Made by a program: the position numbers and the translations under genes. The notes below the pieces were generated by a model. That model made no database searches. It had not been told where the DNA came from and worked only from the letters and a program-made list of their open reading frames with translations. Shown one piece after another: positions 43,862 to 53,603 of a stretch of DNA of 64,000 bases. The stretch comes from Tabrizicola caldifontis (lineage in GTDB: Bacteria > Pseudomonadota > Alphaproteobacteria > Rhodobacterales > Rhodobacteraceae), in the NCBI RefSeq assembly GCF_004762095.1, contig NZ_SIJH01000016.1:1-64000 (forward strand). Reading direction: 5' to 3'. Every line of letters starts with the position of its first letter. The stretch's first letter is position 1.

Positions 43862-44563
43862 ATGTCGCGCATCGCCCTTGTGGACGACGACAGAAACATT
43901 CTGACTTCGGTCTCGATGACCCTTGAGGCTGAGGGCTTTGAGGTCGAGACCTACAATGACGGCCAGTCCGCGCTTGAGGCGTTCAACCGCCGAATGCCCG
44001 ACATGGCCGTGCTTGATATCAAGATGCCGCGCATGGACGGCATGGACCTTTTGCAGCGCATGCGCCAGAAAAGTTCGATCCCCGTGATCTTCCTGACCTC
44101 GAAGGATGACGAGATCGACGAGGTGCTCGGCCTGCGCATGGGTGCGGACGACTATGTGAAGAAGCCGTTCAGTCAGCGCCTACTGGTCGAACGGATCCGT
44201 GCCCTGCTGCGCCGTCAGGAGGCAATAAATACCGGAGAAGCCGCGGCGACCGAGGAAACCCGGATGATGGAGCGCGGCAACCTGCGGATGGATCCGCTGC
44301 GCCATTCGGTGACCTGGAAGGGAAGGGAGGTCTCTTTGACCGTGACCGAATTCCTTCTGCTGCAGGCGCTGGCCCAGCGGCCGGGGTTCGTGAAATCCCG
44401 CGACCAGCTGATGGATGTAGCCTATGACGACCAAGTCTATGTCGATGACCGCACGATCGACAGCCACATCAAGCGGCTGCGCAAGAAGATGCGCTCGGTT
44501 GACGAGACATTCTCGGCGATCGAGACGCTCTATGGTATCGGCTATCGCTACAATGAAGAGTGA
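43862..44563 (+). CDS. chvI: Response regulator ChvI
   Basis: The 233-residue OmpR-type regulator has a receiver domain (about 1-118; acidic pair in [10 protein letters not shown], phospho-acceptor Asp in [13 protein letters not shown] near 52, Lys in YVKKPFS near 101) and a winged-helix DNA-binding domain (about 140-232, [30 protein letters not shown]). GGGAGG lies 7 nt before the ATG. It pairs with ChvG just downstream, the envelope/acid-stress two-component system of alphaproteobacteria. Confidence 0.95.
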   Translation: MSRIALVDDDRNILTSVSMTLEAEGFEVETYNDGQSALEAFNRRMPDMAVLDIKMPRMDGMDLLQRMRQKSSIPVIFLTSKDDEIDEVLGLRMGADDYVKKPFSQRLLVERIRALLRRQEAINTGEAAATEETRMMERGNLRMDPLRHSVTWKGREVSLTVTEFLLLQALAQRPGFVKSRDQLMDVAYDDQVYVDDRTIDSHIKRLRKKMRSVDETFSAIETLYGIGYRYNEE

Positions 44564-44575
44564 CACTGCCCCAAA

Positions 44576-46273
44576 ATGACCTCGGCCCCGCGCCTGTCCA
44601 GCATGGAGGACCAGCCGCCGAAGCGCTCGGGTGATGTGCTTCTGGGCGAAGACTGGGTGTCGCCCGATGCGACCGTAGAACGGCTGAAGGAAGGCCGCGG
44701 CGCGCGCAGCATCGTCGCGCTGAACCGCTCGCCCCTGGCCCGCAAGATCGTCGTCTTCAACCTGATGGCGCTGGTCATGCTGGTGGTGGGCATCCTGTTC
44801 ATGAACCCGTTCCGCGACAGTCTGGCGTTGCAGCGCCAGCAGGCGATGGCGCGCCAGGCAGAGCTGATCGCGCAGATCTACGAAGCCCGGCTTCGCCCCG
44901 GCTCTGCCGGTTTCGATTTTCGTCAGCCGCTGGAAGGCATGAACATCGATCCGTTCCTCGAAGTGTTCGTCTTCGATCCGACGGGGCGCATCGTGGCGTC
45001 GAAATCCGGCCAGGGAACCGACACGCTGGTGACCGACCCCGGCCGGCCGACCATTCTTGCGGATTTTCTTGAAGGGGTCTGGAACGGGGTGACCGTGCTG
45101 CTGCGTCAGGGGCGCGGAGTGCGGACCGAAACGATCGACCCTGCACAACGGGCCCTTGCCGCATTCGAAGGCGCGCGCGCAGGCGACACGTTCAGCCGCA
45201 CCACGAAGGACAGCGAAGGCAGCCTGCTGTTTTCCGTCGCCTCGCCGATTGTCGTTTCGGGCGAGGTGGTGGGAGCGGTCGCGATCACCTCGACCTCGGC
45301 CGAGATCGACCGCCTTGTGCGCTATGAGCGCGAACAGATCCTGCAGATGTTCCTGCTGGCTGTTGTCGTTTCGATCGGACTTAGCCTGATGCTGGCCTCG
45401 ACAATCTCGAATCCGCTGTCCGACCTGGCCGCGGCTGCCGAAATCGGGCGGGACCGCGACGCCCGCCGGGTTGCACCCAGCCGGGTCCGCATTCCCGACC
45501 TTGCTGCCCGACCGGACGAGATCGGTCGGCTTTCGGTCGCGATGCGCGGGATGGTCGCAGCGCTCTACGACCGGATCGACGCCAACGAACAGTTTGCAGC
45601 TGACGTGGCGCACGAGATCAAGAACCCGCTGGCCAGTCTTCGATCGGCAGTAGGCTCGCTGCGCTTCGTGAAGAGGGACGAACAGCGCGAGAAGCTTCTG
45701 GATGTCGTGGAACACGATGTCCGCAGACTGGACCGGCTGGTCAGCGACATTTCCAACGCCTCGCGGCTGGACAGCGAACTGGTGAAGGAGGAGGAGGAAG
45801 AGTTCAACCTTCTCAAGACCGTATCCAATCTTTGCCAGTATCTGTCGCAGCAGGCAGGTGAGAAGGGGGTCGACTTCATCATCGACCTGCCCTCTGAACC
45901 GATCATGATTCACGGACTGGAGGCGCGGCTGGCGCAGGTCTTCGTCAACCTCGTGACCAACGCGATTTCCTTCTGCGAGGAAGGCGATGCCGTGCGGGTC
46001 TGGGCACGGCGCCGGGAAAACCGCGTGCTTGTCGTGGTCGAGGATACCGGCCCCGGCATCCCCGAACAGGCGCTGACCAAGGTCTTCAAGAGGTTCTACT
46101 CTGAACGGCCAAAGGATGACTTCGGCAACCACTCGGGCCTTGGCCTTGCGATCTCGAAGCAGATCGTCGAGGCCCATGGCGGCGTGATCTGGGCCGAAAA
46201 CATCCGCCCGACCGCCGCGGATCCGACCTCTGAACCCCTTGGCGCGCGCTTCGTCGTCGGCCTGCCGGTGTGA
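44576..46273 (+). CDS. chvG: Sensor histidine kinase ChvG
   Basis: The 565-residue kinase has a cytosolic N-terminal part, a first membrane helix (about 54-75, VVFNLMALVMLVVGILFM), a periplasmic sensor (about 76-256) and a second helix (about 257-278). HAMP and the H-box follow (ADVAHEIKNPLASLRSA near 343), then an HATPase domain with VNLVTNAISF, EDTGPGIPEQ and the GLGLAISKQIVEAHGG box. In relatives the periplasmic protein ExoR inhibits it. It is 12 bp after chvI; the stop overlaps hprK. Confidence 0.94.
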   Translation: MTSAPRLSSMEDQPPKRSGDVLLGEDWVSPDATVERLKEGRGARSIVALNRSPLARKIVVFNLMALVMLVVGILFMNPFRDSLALQRQQAMARQAELIAQIYEARLRPGSAGFDFRQPLEGMNIDPFLEVFVFDPTGRIVASKSGQGTDTLVTDPGRPTILADFLEGVWNGVTVLLRQGRGVRTETIDPAQRALAAFEGARAGDTFSRTTKDSEGSLLFSVASPIVVSGEVVGAVAITSTSAEIDRLVRYEREQILQMFLLAVVVSIGLSLMLASTISNPLSDLAAAAEIGRDRDARRVAPSRVRIPDLAARPDEIGRLSVAMRGMVAALYDRIDANEQFAADVAHEIKNPLASLRSAVGSLRFVKRDEQREKLLDVVEHDVRRLDRLVSDISNASRLDSELVKEEEEEFNLLKTVSNLCQYLSQQAGEKGVDFIIDLPSEPIMIHGLEARLAQVFVNLVTNAISFCEEGDAVRVWARRRENRVLVVVEDTGPGIPEQALTKVFKRFYSERPKDDFGNHSGLGLAISKQIVEAHGGVIWAENIRPTAADPTSEPLGARFVVGLPV

Positions 46274-46689
46274 GCGCGACGATCCTGCATGCCTCGTGCA
46301 TTTCGGTTGACGGGCGAGGACTGCTGATCCTTGGCCCGTCAGGTTCGGGCAAATCCTCCCTCGCGCTGCGGCTTATGGCGCTTGGCGCACGGCTTGTGGC
46401 CGATGACAGAACCGAAGTCGTCGCCATCGACAACCGGCTGATTGCCCGCTGCCCTCCTGCGATTCGCGGTCTGGTCGAAGCGCGCGGCGTAGGGCTGCTG
46501 CGGGCCGAGACATCGGGCGAGGTGCCGGTCGTCCTTGTCGCCGATCTTGGCCGGACCGAAGAGCAGCGCCTGCCCCCATATCGCCGGATAACGCTGATGG
46601 GATGCGAGCTGGACCTTGTGCTGCATCCGCGAAACGACCATTTTCCCGAAGCGCTGTTGCTCTATCTTCGCAACGGTCGGCAGGCATGA
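46270..46689 (+). CDS. hprK: HPr kinase/phosphorylase, short alphaproteobacterial form
   Basis: The 139-residue protein is the C-terminal catalytic half only of Gram-positive HprK: P-loop [18 protein letters not shown] near 19-36, then LVADDRTEV and [12 protein letters not shown] near 66-77. It phosphorylates HPr on a serine. GTG start at 46270 overlaps the chvG stop (GTGTGA). This truncated form is normal in alphaproteobacteria. Confidence 0.93.
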   Translation: MSATILHASCISVDGRGLLILGPSGSGKSSLALRLMALGARLVADDRTEVVAIDNRLIARCPPAIRGLVEARGVGLLRAETSGEVPVVLVADLGRTEEQRLPPYRRITLMGCELDLVLHPRNDHFPEALLLYLRNGRQA

Positions 46690-46708
46690 TGCCTCCGGAG
46701 ACCCAGGA

Positions 46709-47617
46709 ATGACCAACGTGTCTGACCACCGCCTGATCCTCGTTACCGGCCCCTCCGGCGCCGGACGGTCGACGGCGATCCGCGCGCTTGAGGATCTGGG
46801 TTACGAAGGCATCGATAACATTCCGCTCAACCTTGTGCCCCGCCTGACCGAGGGTCCGCCGCTGGACCGGCCGATTGCGCTGGGCCTAGATGTCCGTAAC
46901 CGCGATTTCAACGCCACGGCACTGATCGAACTGATCGAGACCCTTACCCGAAATCCGCGCGTATCCCTTGAAGTTCTCTACCTGGATTGCGAACCCTCGG
47001 TTCTGATCCGCCGCTTTTCTGAAACCCGCCGTCGACATCCGCTGGCCCCCTCTGAAACGCCGACACAGGGCGTCGAGCAGGAAATCGACATCCTGGCCCC
47101 GATCAAGGTCAGGGCCGATCATCTGATCGACACGACCGACCTTACCCCGCACGACCTGAAGGCAGAGATTGCCAGCCGTTTCGAGGCCGGGCCCTCTGGT
47201 CGCATGTCGGTTTCGGTGCAGAGCTTCAGCTATACCCGCGGCATCCCGCGCGGGGTGGACATGGTCTTCGACTGCCGTTTCCTTGCCAATCCCCATTGGC
47301 AACCTGACCTGCGGCCACTGGACGGCCGCGACGCGACCGTTGCGGCCTTCATTCGCAAGGATCCGCGTTTTGCGGAATTCTTTCAGAAATTGTGTGACCT
47401 GCTGCTGTTTCTGCTGCCGGCGCATCTGGCCGAGGGAAAGGCGCATCTCGCCATCGGCTTTGGCTGCACCGGCGGGCAACACCGGTCGGTTGCGGTGACC
47501 GAACTTGTGGGTAATGCGCTTGCAGAGGCGGGCTGGGCGGTGTCAAAACGACACCGTGAACTGGAACGACGGGCAGCCACCGGGCTGTCCGACGCAGGGA
47601 AGGTGGCTCAGGCTTGA
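46709..47617 (+). CDS. rapZ: RNase adapter RapZ / P-loop nucleotide-binding protein
   Basis: The 302-residue protein has a Walker [20 protein letters not shown] near 9, Walker B-like LYLDCEP near 93 and the C-terminal domain with [20 protein letters not shown] near 172 and [15 protein letters not shown] near 250. RapZ proteins bind small RNAs or metabolites and link to cell-wall sugar control in enterobacteria; the alphaproteobacterial role is less clear. The stop overlaps the TTG start of the EIIA gene. Confidence 0.93.
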   Translation: MTNVSDHRLILVTGPSGAGRSTAIRALEDLGYEGIDNIPLNLVPRLTEGPPLDRPIALGLDVRNRDFNATALIELIETLTRNPRVSLEVLYLDCEPSVLIRRFSETRRRHPLAPSETPTQGVEQEIDILAPIKVRADHLIDTTDLTPHDLKAEIASRFEAGPSGRMSVSVQSFSYTRGIPRGVDMVFDCRFLANPHWQPDLRPLDGRDATVAAFIRKDPRFAEFFQKLCDLLLFLLPAHLAEGKAHLAIGFGCTGGQHRSVAVTELVGNALAEAGWAVSKRHRELERRAATGLSDAGKVAQA

Positions 47618-48009
47618 TCGGGATCGTGATCGTGGCTCATGGCGGTCTTGCGCGCGAGTATCTCTCGGCGGTGGAACATGTCGTGGGCAAGCAGAGCGGG
47701 GTCATGGCGATCTCGATCGAGGACGATCATGACCGTTCGGCCAAGCAGGCCGAGATCTGTGCCGCGGCTGATGCGGTGGACACGGGGCAGGGCGTGGTCC
47801 TGGTGACCGACATGTTCGGCGGATCGCCGTCGAACCTTTCACTTCCGGCCTGCGCGGCCAGCGGGCGGCGTATCCTTTATGGTGCGAACCTGCCCATGCT
47901 GATCAAGCTGGCCAAGTCGCGCGACCTGGCCGTATCCGATGCCGTGGCTGCCGCGCTGGACGCAGGGCGAAAGTACATCAACAGTCTTGATCTTGGGGGC
48001 GGAGCCTGA
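47614..48009 (+). CDS. PTS system mannose-type EIIA component
   Basis: A 131-residue EIIA(Man)-type phosphocarrier; the phosphorylatable His is in [14 protein letters not shown] near position 9. [17 protein letters not shown] near 65 and [11 protein letters not shown] near 89 are family motifs. No EIIB/C sugar permease is nearby, so it belongs to a regulatory, non-transporting PTS. The TTG start at 47614 is inside the rapZ stop; no ATG alternative fits. Confidence 0.93.
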   Translation: MIGIVIVAHGGLAREYLSAVEHVVGKQSGVMAISIEDDHDRSAKQAEICAAADAVDTGQGVVLVTDMFGGSPSNLSLPACAASGRRILYGANLPMLIKLAKSRDLAVSDAVAAALDAGRKYINSLDLGGGA

Positions 48010-48012
48010 GGG

Positions 48013-48282
48013 ATGGAAATCCGCACGTTGAAGATCGTGAACGAAAAGGGCTTGCATGCCCGGGCCAGCGCGAAATTCGTCGAGGTGGTCGAGGCACATG
48101 ACGCCGATGCCGAGGTCTCGAAGGACGGCATGACGGTGTCGGGCGACAGCATCATGGGGCTTTTGATGTTGGCAGCCTCGCGCGGAACCACTATTGAGGT
48201 CCGAACCTCCGGCGCCGAAGCGGGGAAGCTCGCCGATGCCCTGGAAGCCCTGGTTGCGGCCCGCTTCGGTGAGGAGTATTGA
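48013..48282 (+). CDS. ptsH: Phosphocarrier protein HPr
   Basis: The 89-residue HPr has the EI-dependent histidine in NEKGLHARASAKFVEVVEAH near 16 and the regulatory serine in GDSIMGLLMLAASRG near 47, the target of HprK two genes upstream. It is the phosphoryl carrier between EI (not in the window) and EIIA. Its stop overlaps the next start (ATTGA). Confidence 0.95.
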   Translation: MEIRTLKIVNEKGLHARASAKFVEVVEAHDADAEVSKDGMTVSGDSIMGLLMLAASRGTTIEVRTSGAEAGKLADALEALVAARFGEEY

Positions 48283-49202
48283 AGCGCGCTGGGGATGAAG
48301 GCAGTCGCTTCGTGTCAGAACAGTCGCAGATCGATGGGACGGTTGAGCCGCTGGAGGTCACGCAGATCCGGCGGGCCGAGCGCAAGTATGACATGCGCCG
48401 CCTCAGTTATGCGGGCACGTTCAAGAACCCGGTCAAGGCCAACACGATTCGCACCATCGAATGGTTGACCGCTAAGGTCCAGCTTCTGCGGCTGATCCGC
48501 CAGTTCGAGAAGTCAGGCGCCCCTTTCGGCCCGCCATTCTGGCCGAAGGCGATCCGCCATATGGGCATCCGCATAGACACCCCAGCCGAGGAAATCGCCC
48601 GAATCCCCAGGACCGGCCCCCTGGTCGTGGTGTCGAACCATCCGTCGGGGCTGGTGGACGGCATGGTGCTGGCCGAGATGGTCAACCGGGTCCGTTCCGA
48701 CTTCAAGATCCTGACCCGTTCGCTTCTGACCGGGATCCCCGAGGTCGAGGAGTTCATGATCCCCGTGCCCTTCCCGCACGAGGACAACGCCCGCGAGCTG
48801 GGTCTGCAGATGCGGGAGGAGACGATGAAGCACCTGAAGGCCGGGGGGGTGATCATCCTGTTTCCGGCCGGCAAGGTAGCGATGTCCGAAGGCTGGTGGG
48901 GGCCTGCGGTCGAGGGTGAGTGGAATCTCTTCACGCACAAGATCGTGAAGTCCACCGGGGCCACGATCCTGCCGATCTACTTTCCAGGGCAGAACAGCCG
49001 CTGGTTCCAGATCGCCAATCAGATCAGCGACACGCTGCGGCAGGGGCTGCTTCTCTATGAAATCAAGCGCTGCCTGTTCAAACCGACGCGCCCCGTGATC
49101 GGCGAGCCGATCCTGCCGGATGAGCTGAAGAACTGGGAAGGCAATCCGCGCGGGTTCCTGGCCTGGCTGAGAGAGCACACGCTGGCCCTGGGGAAGTCGT
49201 GA
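48279..49202 (+). CDS. Lysophospholipid acyltransferase family protein
   Basis: The protein (307 aa from TTG 48279) has the PlsC-type motifs LVVVSNHPSGLVDGMVLAEM near 113 (an NHxxxxD form) and IILFPAGKVAMSEGWWGPAVEG near 194. It most likely acylates a lipid at the membrane, such as lysophosphatidic acid or an ornithine lipid precursor. The start is uncertain: TTG 48279 overlaps the HPr stop, while GTG 48312 (MSEQSQIDG) is an alternative. It ends the chvI operon. Confidence 0.82.
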   Translation: MKRAGDEGSRFVSEQSQIDGTVEPLEVTQIRRAERKYDMRRLSYAGTFKNPVKANTIRTIEWLTAKVQLLRLIRQFEKSGAPFGPPFWPKAIRHMGIRIDTPAEEIARIPRTGPLVVVSNHPSGLVDGMVLAEMVNRVRSDFKILTRSLLTGIPEVEEFMIPVPFPHEDNARELGLQMREETMKHLKAGGVIILFPAGKVAMSEGWWGPAVEGEWNLFTHKIVKSTGATILPIYFPGQNSRWFQIANQISDTLRQGLLLYEIKRCLFKPTRPVIGEPILPDELKNWEGNPRGFLAWLREHTLALGKS

Positions 49203-49460
49203 CCCCTGAAGGAGCCGGCGTCGCGGTACATGAATATTTAGCCAAAGTCGCGCTAAGCGAACCTGCTTTTCGGGCCCCCGCCTCTGGGCGCTATCCTCTG
49301 CCTTTGCCCGACGGACGCCGGAGGCATCCGGAAAACCCGATGGCCCGGGAAACCCGGCCTTTGGCGCAAGTGAGGACCCGGCCCGACCGTCCGGCGCATT
49401 GCGGCCCCGTGGCGCATCGTCCGCTCTTCCCATGTCTTTGACCGATCACCAGACAAGACA
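49203..49460. other. Gene-free convergent interval
   Basis: Between the acyltransferase stop and the ettA terminator. Short open frames on both strands exist here but have neither Shine-Dalgarno sequences nor recognisable products. I see no other structure. Confidence 0.6.
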
Positions 49461-49486
49461 CGACCCGCCCGTTGCCGGGCGGGTCG
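49461..49486 (-). terminator. Terminator hairpin after ettA
   Basis: Perfect 11-bp stem CGACCCGCCCG (49461-49471) / CGGGCGGGTCG (49476-49486) with a TTGC loop, about 31 bp beyond the ettA stop. On the minus strand it is followed by the partly T-rich TGTCTTGTCT, so it is probably the ettA terminator, and it may also serve the convergent acyltransferase operon. Confidence 0.75.
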
Positions 49487-49516
49487 CATCGGATCTTCTT
49501 CCGTGAACCGAACGGG

Positions 49517-51172
49517 TCAGCGGGCGAAGCGCTTGTATTTCACCCGCTTCGGCTCCAGCGCGTCGGGCCCAAGGCGGCGGATCTTGTCGGCCTCATATGC
49601 CTCGAAGTTGCCCTCGAACCATTCCACATGCGCGTCGCCCTCGAAGGCAAGGATATGAGTGCAGAGCCGGTCGAGGAAGAAGCGGTCGTGGCTGATGATG
49701 ATCGCACAGCCGGCGAAGTCTTCGATCGCAGCCTCGAGTGCCTGGAGCGTTTCCACGTCGAGGTCGTTGGTCGGTTCGTCGAGAAGCAACACGTTGCCGC
49801 CGGATTTCAGGAGCTTCGCCATGTGCACGCGGTTGCGTTCGCCGCCCGAGAGAAGACCGACCTTCTTCTGCTGGTCGGTGCCCTTGAAGTTGAAGGCGCC
49901 GGTATAGACACGGGAGTTCATCTGCATGTCGCCCAGATGGATGATCTCGGCCCCGCCCGAGATTTCCTCCCAAACCGTCTTTTCGGGGTCGAGCGCGTCG
50001 CGCGACTGGTCCACATAGGCCAGCTTCACCGTCTCGCCGATCCTGATCGTGCCCGCATCGGGCTGTTCCTGGCCGGTGATCATGCGGAAAAGGGTCGATT
50101 TTCCGGCCCCGTTCGGCCCGATCACGCCGACGATGGCACCCGGCGGGATGGTGAAGGACAGATCCTCGATCAGAAGCTTGTCGCCCATCGCCTTGCGCAG
50201 GCCCTCGACCTCGATCACCCGGTTGCCCAGGCGTTCGCCGTTCGGGATGATGATCTGCGCAGTCGAGGCACGTTCCAGGACGGTCTGGCCGGCCAGTTCG
50301 TTGTAGCGCTGGATACGGGCCTTCTGCTTGGCCTGGCGGGCCTTGGCGCCCGAGCGGATCCATTCCAGTTCCTTCTCCAGCGCCTTCTGGCGCGATTTGT
50401 CTTCGCGCGCTTCCTGTTCCAGCCGCTTGGCCTTCTGCACCAGCCAGGCCGAATAGTTGCCCTCGTAGGGAATGCCGCGTCCGCGGTCGAGTTCCAGGAT
50501 CCAGCCGGTGATGTCGTCCAGGAAATAGCGGTCGTGGGTGACGATCAGGATCGTGCCCTTGTAGTCGATCAGGTGCTTTTGCAGCCAGGCGATCGATTCC
50601 GCGTCAAGGTGGTTCGTCGGTTCGTCGAGCAGCAGCATATCCGGCTTTTCCAGCAGCAGCCGGCACAGCGCCACCCGGCGCTTTTCGCCGCCCGAAAGCG
50701 TGGTCACGTCGGCATCGTCCGGCGGGCAGCGCAGCGCATCCATGGCGACACCCACGGTGGCTTCGAGTTCCCACAGGTTCTCGGCGTCGATCTTGTCCTG
50801 CAGGGCGGCCATCTCGTCCGCCGTTTCGTCCGAATAGTTGACGGCAAGTTCGTTGTAGCGGTCCAGGATCGCCTGCTTGTCGGCGACGCCCAGCATGACG
50901 TTGCCCTTCACGTCGAGCGTCGGGTCAAGCTGTGGCTCCTGGGGCAGATAGCCCACGCGCACGCCCTTGGCGGCCCAGGCTTCGCCTTTGAAATCCTTGT
51001 CGATGCCCGCCATGATCTTCAGCAGCGTGGATTTCCCCGCGCCGTTCACGCCGACGACACCGATCTTCACCCCGGGCAGGAAGTTGAGACTGATGTTCTC
51101 GAAGCATTTCTTTCCGCCGGGATAGGTCTTGGAGACATTCTCCATGTGATAGACGTATTGGTAGCTGGCCAT
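49517..51172 (-). CDS. ettA: Energy-dependent translational throttle protein EttA (ABC-F)
   Basis: The 551-residue ABC-F protein has two ATP-binding domains with Walker A at [15 protein letters not shown] near 39 and [15 protein letters not shown] near 350, two LSGGE(K/R) signatures and two LLLDEPTN boxes. Between them are the arm region and the P-site tRNA interaction linker (about 250-300). It acts at the ribosomal E-site to gate translation with the ATP/ADP ratio. ATG 51172 ([20 protein letters not shown]) is the family start. Confidence 0.95.
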   Translation of the reverse strand: MASYQYVYHMENVSKTYPGGKKCFENISLNFLPGVKIGVVGVNGAGKSTLLKIMAGIDKDFKGEAWAAKGVRVGYLPQEPQLDPTLDVKGNVMLGVADKQAILDRYNELAVNYSDETADEMAALQDKIDAENLWELEATVGVAMDALRCPPDDADVTTLSGGEKRRVALCRLLLEKPDMLLLDEPTNHLDAESIAWLQKHLIDYKGTILIVTHDRYFLDDITGWILELDRGRGIPYEGNYSAWLVQKAKRLEQEAREDKSRQKALEKELEWIRSGAKARQAKQKARIQRYNELAGQTVLERASTAQIIIPNGERLGNRVIEVEGLRKAMGDKLLIEDLSFTIPPGAIVGVIGPNGAGKSTLFRMITGQEQPDAGTIRIGETVKLAYVDQSRDALDPEKTVWEEISGGAEIIHLGDMQMNSRVYTGAFNFKGTDQQKKVGLLSGGERNRVHMAKLLKSGGNVLLLDEPTNDLDVETLQALEAAIEDFAGCAIIISHDRFFLDRLCTHILAFEGDAHVEWFEGNFEAYEADKIRRLGPDALEPKRVKYKRFAR

Positions 51173-51297
51173 GGGTAGGGTTCCTGAATTCGGGGGTTGG
51201 CGCGTATGTAGCGGTGAAGGGGCGTCGCTGCAACGGGAAGCGGGTTGTGCAGGCGCAGCGCTTCGGGTTTTCTGGCCGCGAGGGATGGAGAGTGCCG

Positions 51298-51900
51298 ATG
51301 CGGGCGGGATTTCCGGTGGCCAGCCGGGGGATGGTGATTGGTCTCTTGGGCGGATCCTTCGATCCGGCACACGAGGGCCACGTCCACATCACCCGAGAGG
51401 CATTGAAACGCATGGGGCTGGATCAGGTATGGTGGCTTGTCACGCCGGCAAACCCGCTGAAGGCGCGGCAGCCCGCGCCAATGGCGGACAGGCTGGCGCG
51501 GGCCAGAAAGTTGATGCGGCATCCGCGTGTCAGGATCACGGCGCTTGAAGCGGAGTTGGGAACGCGGGCGACAGCGGACACGATTGACCGGCTGCGGGCC
51601 ATCTATCCCGGTGTCACCTTTGTCTGGCTGATGGGGGCGGACAATCTGGTGCAGTTCCATCACTGGGGACGCTGGCGCGACATCCTTCGCAGCGTTGCGG
51701 TGGGGGTGCTGGCGCGGCCGGGGTCCGGCGTTGCCGCTCGGCTCAGCGTCGCGGCCCGGGCCTTCCGGGTGCATCGCGTGGCACGCGGTGAGACGTTGCG
51801 GGGGCACAAGCCTCCGGTCTGGGCGTTCGTGAACGTGCCAATGAACGATGCCTCTTCGACCGAGATCCGCGCCCGCGGCGGTTGGAGATCGGGGCGCTGA
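51298..51900 (+). CDS. nadD: Nicotinate-nucleotide adenylyltransferase
   Basis: The 200-residue enzyme makes deamido-NAD. The adenylyltransferase motif is [20 protein letters not shown] near 12-31, and the C-terminal [10 protein letters not shown] near 187 matches the ISSTxIR motif. Start 51298 ([15 protein letters not shown]) is likely; ATG 51331 is the short alternative. Confidence 0.93.
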   Translation: MRAGFPVASRGMVIGLLGGSFDPAHEGHVHITREALKRMGLDQVWWLVTPANPLKARQPAPMADRLARARKLMRHPRVRITALEAELGTRATADTIDRLRAIYPGVTFVWLMGADNLVQFHHWGRWRDILRSVAVGVLARPGSGVAARLSVAARAFRVHRVARGETLRGHKPPVWAFVNVPMNDASSTEIRARGGWRSGR

Positions 51901-51986
51901 ACGCCTTGTGAACGGCAGCGCAGCATCGTCATGCTGGAGGAATCGCCCGGATCGGCGCTATGAGCGGGATGATGGAGGATGGATCG

Positions 51987-53456
51987 GTGCTGACGCGGCG
52001 GATGATGCTGGCCGGACTGCTGGCGGGGGCAGCCTTCCCCGGCTGGGGCGAGGTCATGGACAGCTCTCCCCGGCCCGTGCCCCGCGGTGGAAAGGCCGCG
52101 GCGGCGGTCGGTGCCTCGGCCGGTGATGCCGCGGCGCTGGTCGCCGCGGCGAAGCTGGGTGGCGAAGTTGCCTATGCGGTAGCCGATGCCCGGACGGGAA
52201 CGATCCTCGAGTCGCGGCAACCCGATCTGCCTCTGCCGCCCGCGAGTGTCGTCAAGGCGGTCACCGCCCTTTATGCGCTGGACCGGCTGGGCGCGGGCCA
52301 CCGGTTCACGACCCGGGTACTGGCGACAGGGCCGGTTCAGTCGGGAATCGTGCAGGGGGACATCGTGCTTGTCGGGGGCGGCGACCCGACCCTGCAGACA
52401 GATCAGCTAGGCGATCTGGTGGCGCGGCTGGCCGGATCCGGCTGCAAGGGCGCGACCGGGCGTTTCCTGTATTGGGACGGCGCGCTGCCCGTCATGAAGG
52501 AAATCGCCGAGGATCAGCCGGTGCATGTCGGTTACAACGCTGCTGTCTCGGGGCTGAATCTGAATTTCAACCGCGTGCATTTCGAATGGAAACGTGCCGG
52601 AAGCGACTGGCAGGTGGCCGTGGATGCCCGGGGCGAAAGGTTCCGGCCCGAAGTCGGCATGGTGAGCGTGGCCATTGCCCGCCGTGATGCGCCCACTTTT
52701 ACCTATGCCCCGGGCCTGGTCGAGGAATGGACGGTGGCTTCGGCGGCACTGGGCAAGGATGGCAGCCGCTGGCTGCCCGTTCGAGACCCCGGCCGATATG
52801 TGGCCGATGTGTTCAGGACGCTGGCCCTGGCGCAAGGAATCCGGCTGGAGCCGGGGGGTCGCGTCGATGCGCTGCCGGGGGGAACCGAACTCGGCCGCGT
52901 GGAAAGTGAGCCGCTTACTGTCGTCTTGCGCGACATGCTGCGCTTTTCCACCAACCTGACAGCGGAATGCGTCGGGCTGGCCGCATCGGGACGACACAAT
53001 CTTGCATCCTCAGGGCAGGCCATGGCGGATTGGGTGCAGGGCAGCTTCGGTGTTCGGATGGCAATACGCGATCATTCGGGCCTTGGCGGCGCCTCGCGCG
53101 TGACGGCCTCGGCGATGATAAGCATACTTGCCCAGGCCGAACGCGAGGGACGCGGGCTGAAGCCGATCCTGCGCGATGTCGGCATGAAGGACGACAAGGG
53201 AAAGATGGTCGAACGACACCCAGTGAAGGTGCTTGCCAAGTCGGGAACGCTGAATTTCGTCTCCGGGTTGGCCGGCCATATTGTTCCGCCATCGGGGCGA
53301 GAACTTGTTTTTGCCATCTTCACCGCTGACCCGGCGCGCCGCGATGCGGTTCCTGTTGCCTTACGGGAATCGCCGGAAGGCGGAAAGGCCTGGATAGGCC
53401 GTTCCCGTCGCCTGCAGGGACAGCTGATCAACCGCTGGAGTGCGCTCTATCTCTGA
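51987..53456 (+). CDS. dacB: D-alanyl-D-alanine carboxypeptidase/endopeptidase (PBP4 type)
   Basis: The product (489 aa from GTG 51987) is a class C penicillin-binding protein. A twin-arginine-like signal (LTRRMMLAGLLAGAAFPG) is followed by the three active-site motifs: SVVK in PPASVVKAVTALYAL near 82, STN in LRFSTNLTAECVGL near 320 and KSG in AKSGTLNFVSG near 418. It trims or cleaves peptidoglycan stem peptides in the periplasm. GTG 51987 has GGAGG 8 nt upstream; ATG 51960, 51969 and 51972 are weaker alternatives. Confidence 0.9.
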   Translation: MLTRRMMLAGLLAGAAFPGWGEVMDSSPRPVPRGGKAAAAVGASAGDAAALVAAAKLGGEVAYAVADARTGTILESRQPDLPLPPASVVKAVTALYALDRLGAGHRFTTRVLATGPVQSGIVQGDIVLVGGGDPTLQTDQLGDLVARLAGSGCKGATGRFLYWDGALPVMKEIAEDQPVHVGYNAAVSGLNLNFNRVHFEWKRAGSDWQVAVDARGERFRPEVGMVSVAIARRDAPTFTYAPGLVEEWTVASAALGKDGSRWLPVRDPGRYVADVFRTLALAQGIRLEPGGRVDALPGGTELGRVESEPLTVVLRDMLRFSTNLTAECVGLAASGRHNLASSGQAMADWVQGSFGVRMAIRDHSGLGGASRVTASAMISILAQAEREGRGLKPILRDVGMKDDKGKMVERHPVKVLAKSGTLNFVSGLAGHIVPPSGRELVFAIFTADPARRDAVPVALRESPEGGKAWIGRSRRLQGQLINRWSALYL

Positions 53457-53603
53457 CCTGGCAGCGCCACGCGCCCTGATCGCCCGCAAAGAGGGGGGTC
53501 TTGCGGCAAATCGCGGGTTTTGGATCAGAGGCAGCCGTCCGGCGTCATGCGTGCGGCTGCAAGGCAGATTCGATGCGGTGGGAAAGGGAAGCCAACTTCC
53601 CTG

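Noticed and set aside
44180-46177. 665-codon minus-strand open frame opposite chvG
   Set aside because: Antisense shadow of a clear histidine kinase.
49199-49441. 80-codon + strand ORF after the acyltransferase
   Set aside because: Basic, proline-rich, no Shine-Dalgarno and no family; overlaps the preceding stop by chance.
49472-51178. 568-codon + strand open frame opposite ettA
   Set aside because: Antisense shadow of an ABC-F gene with both ATPase domains.
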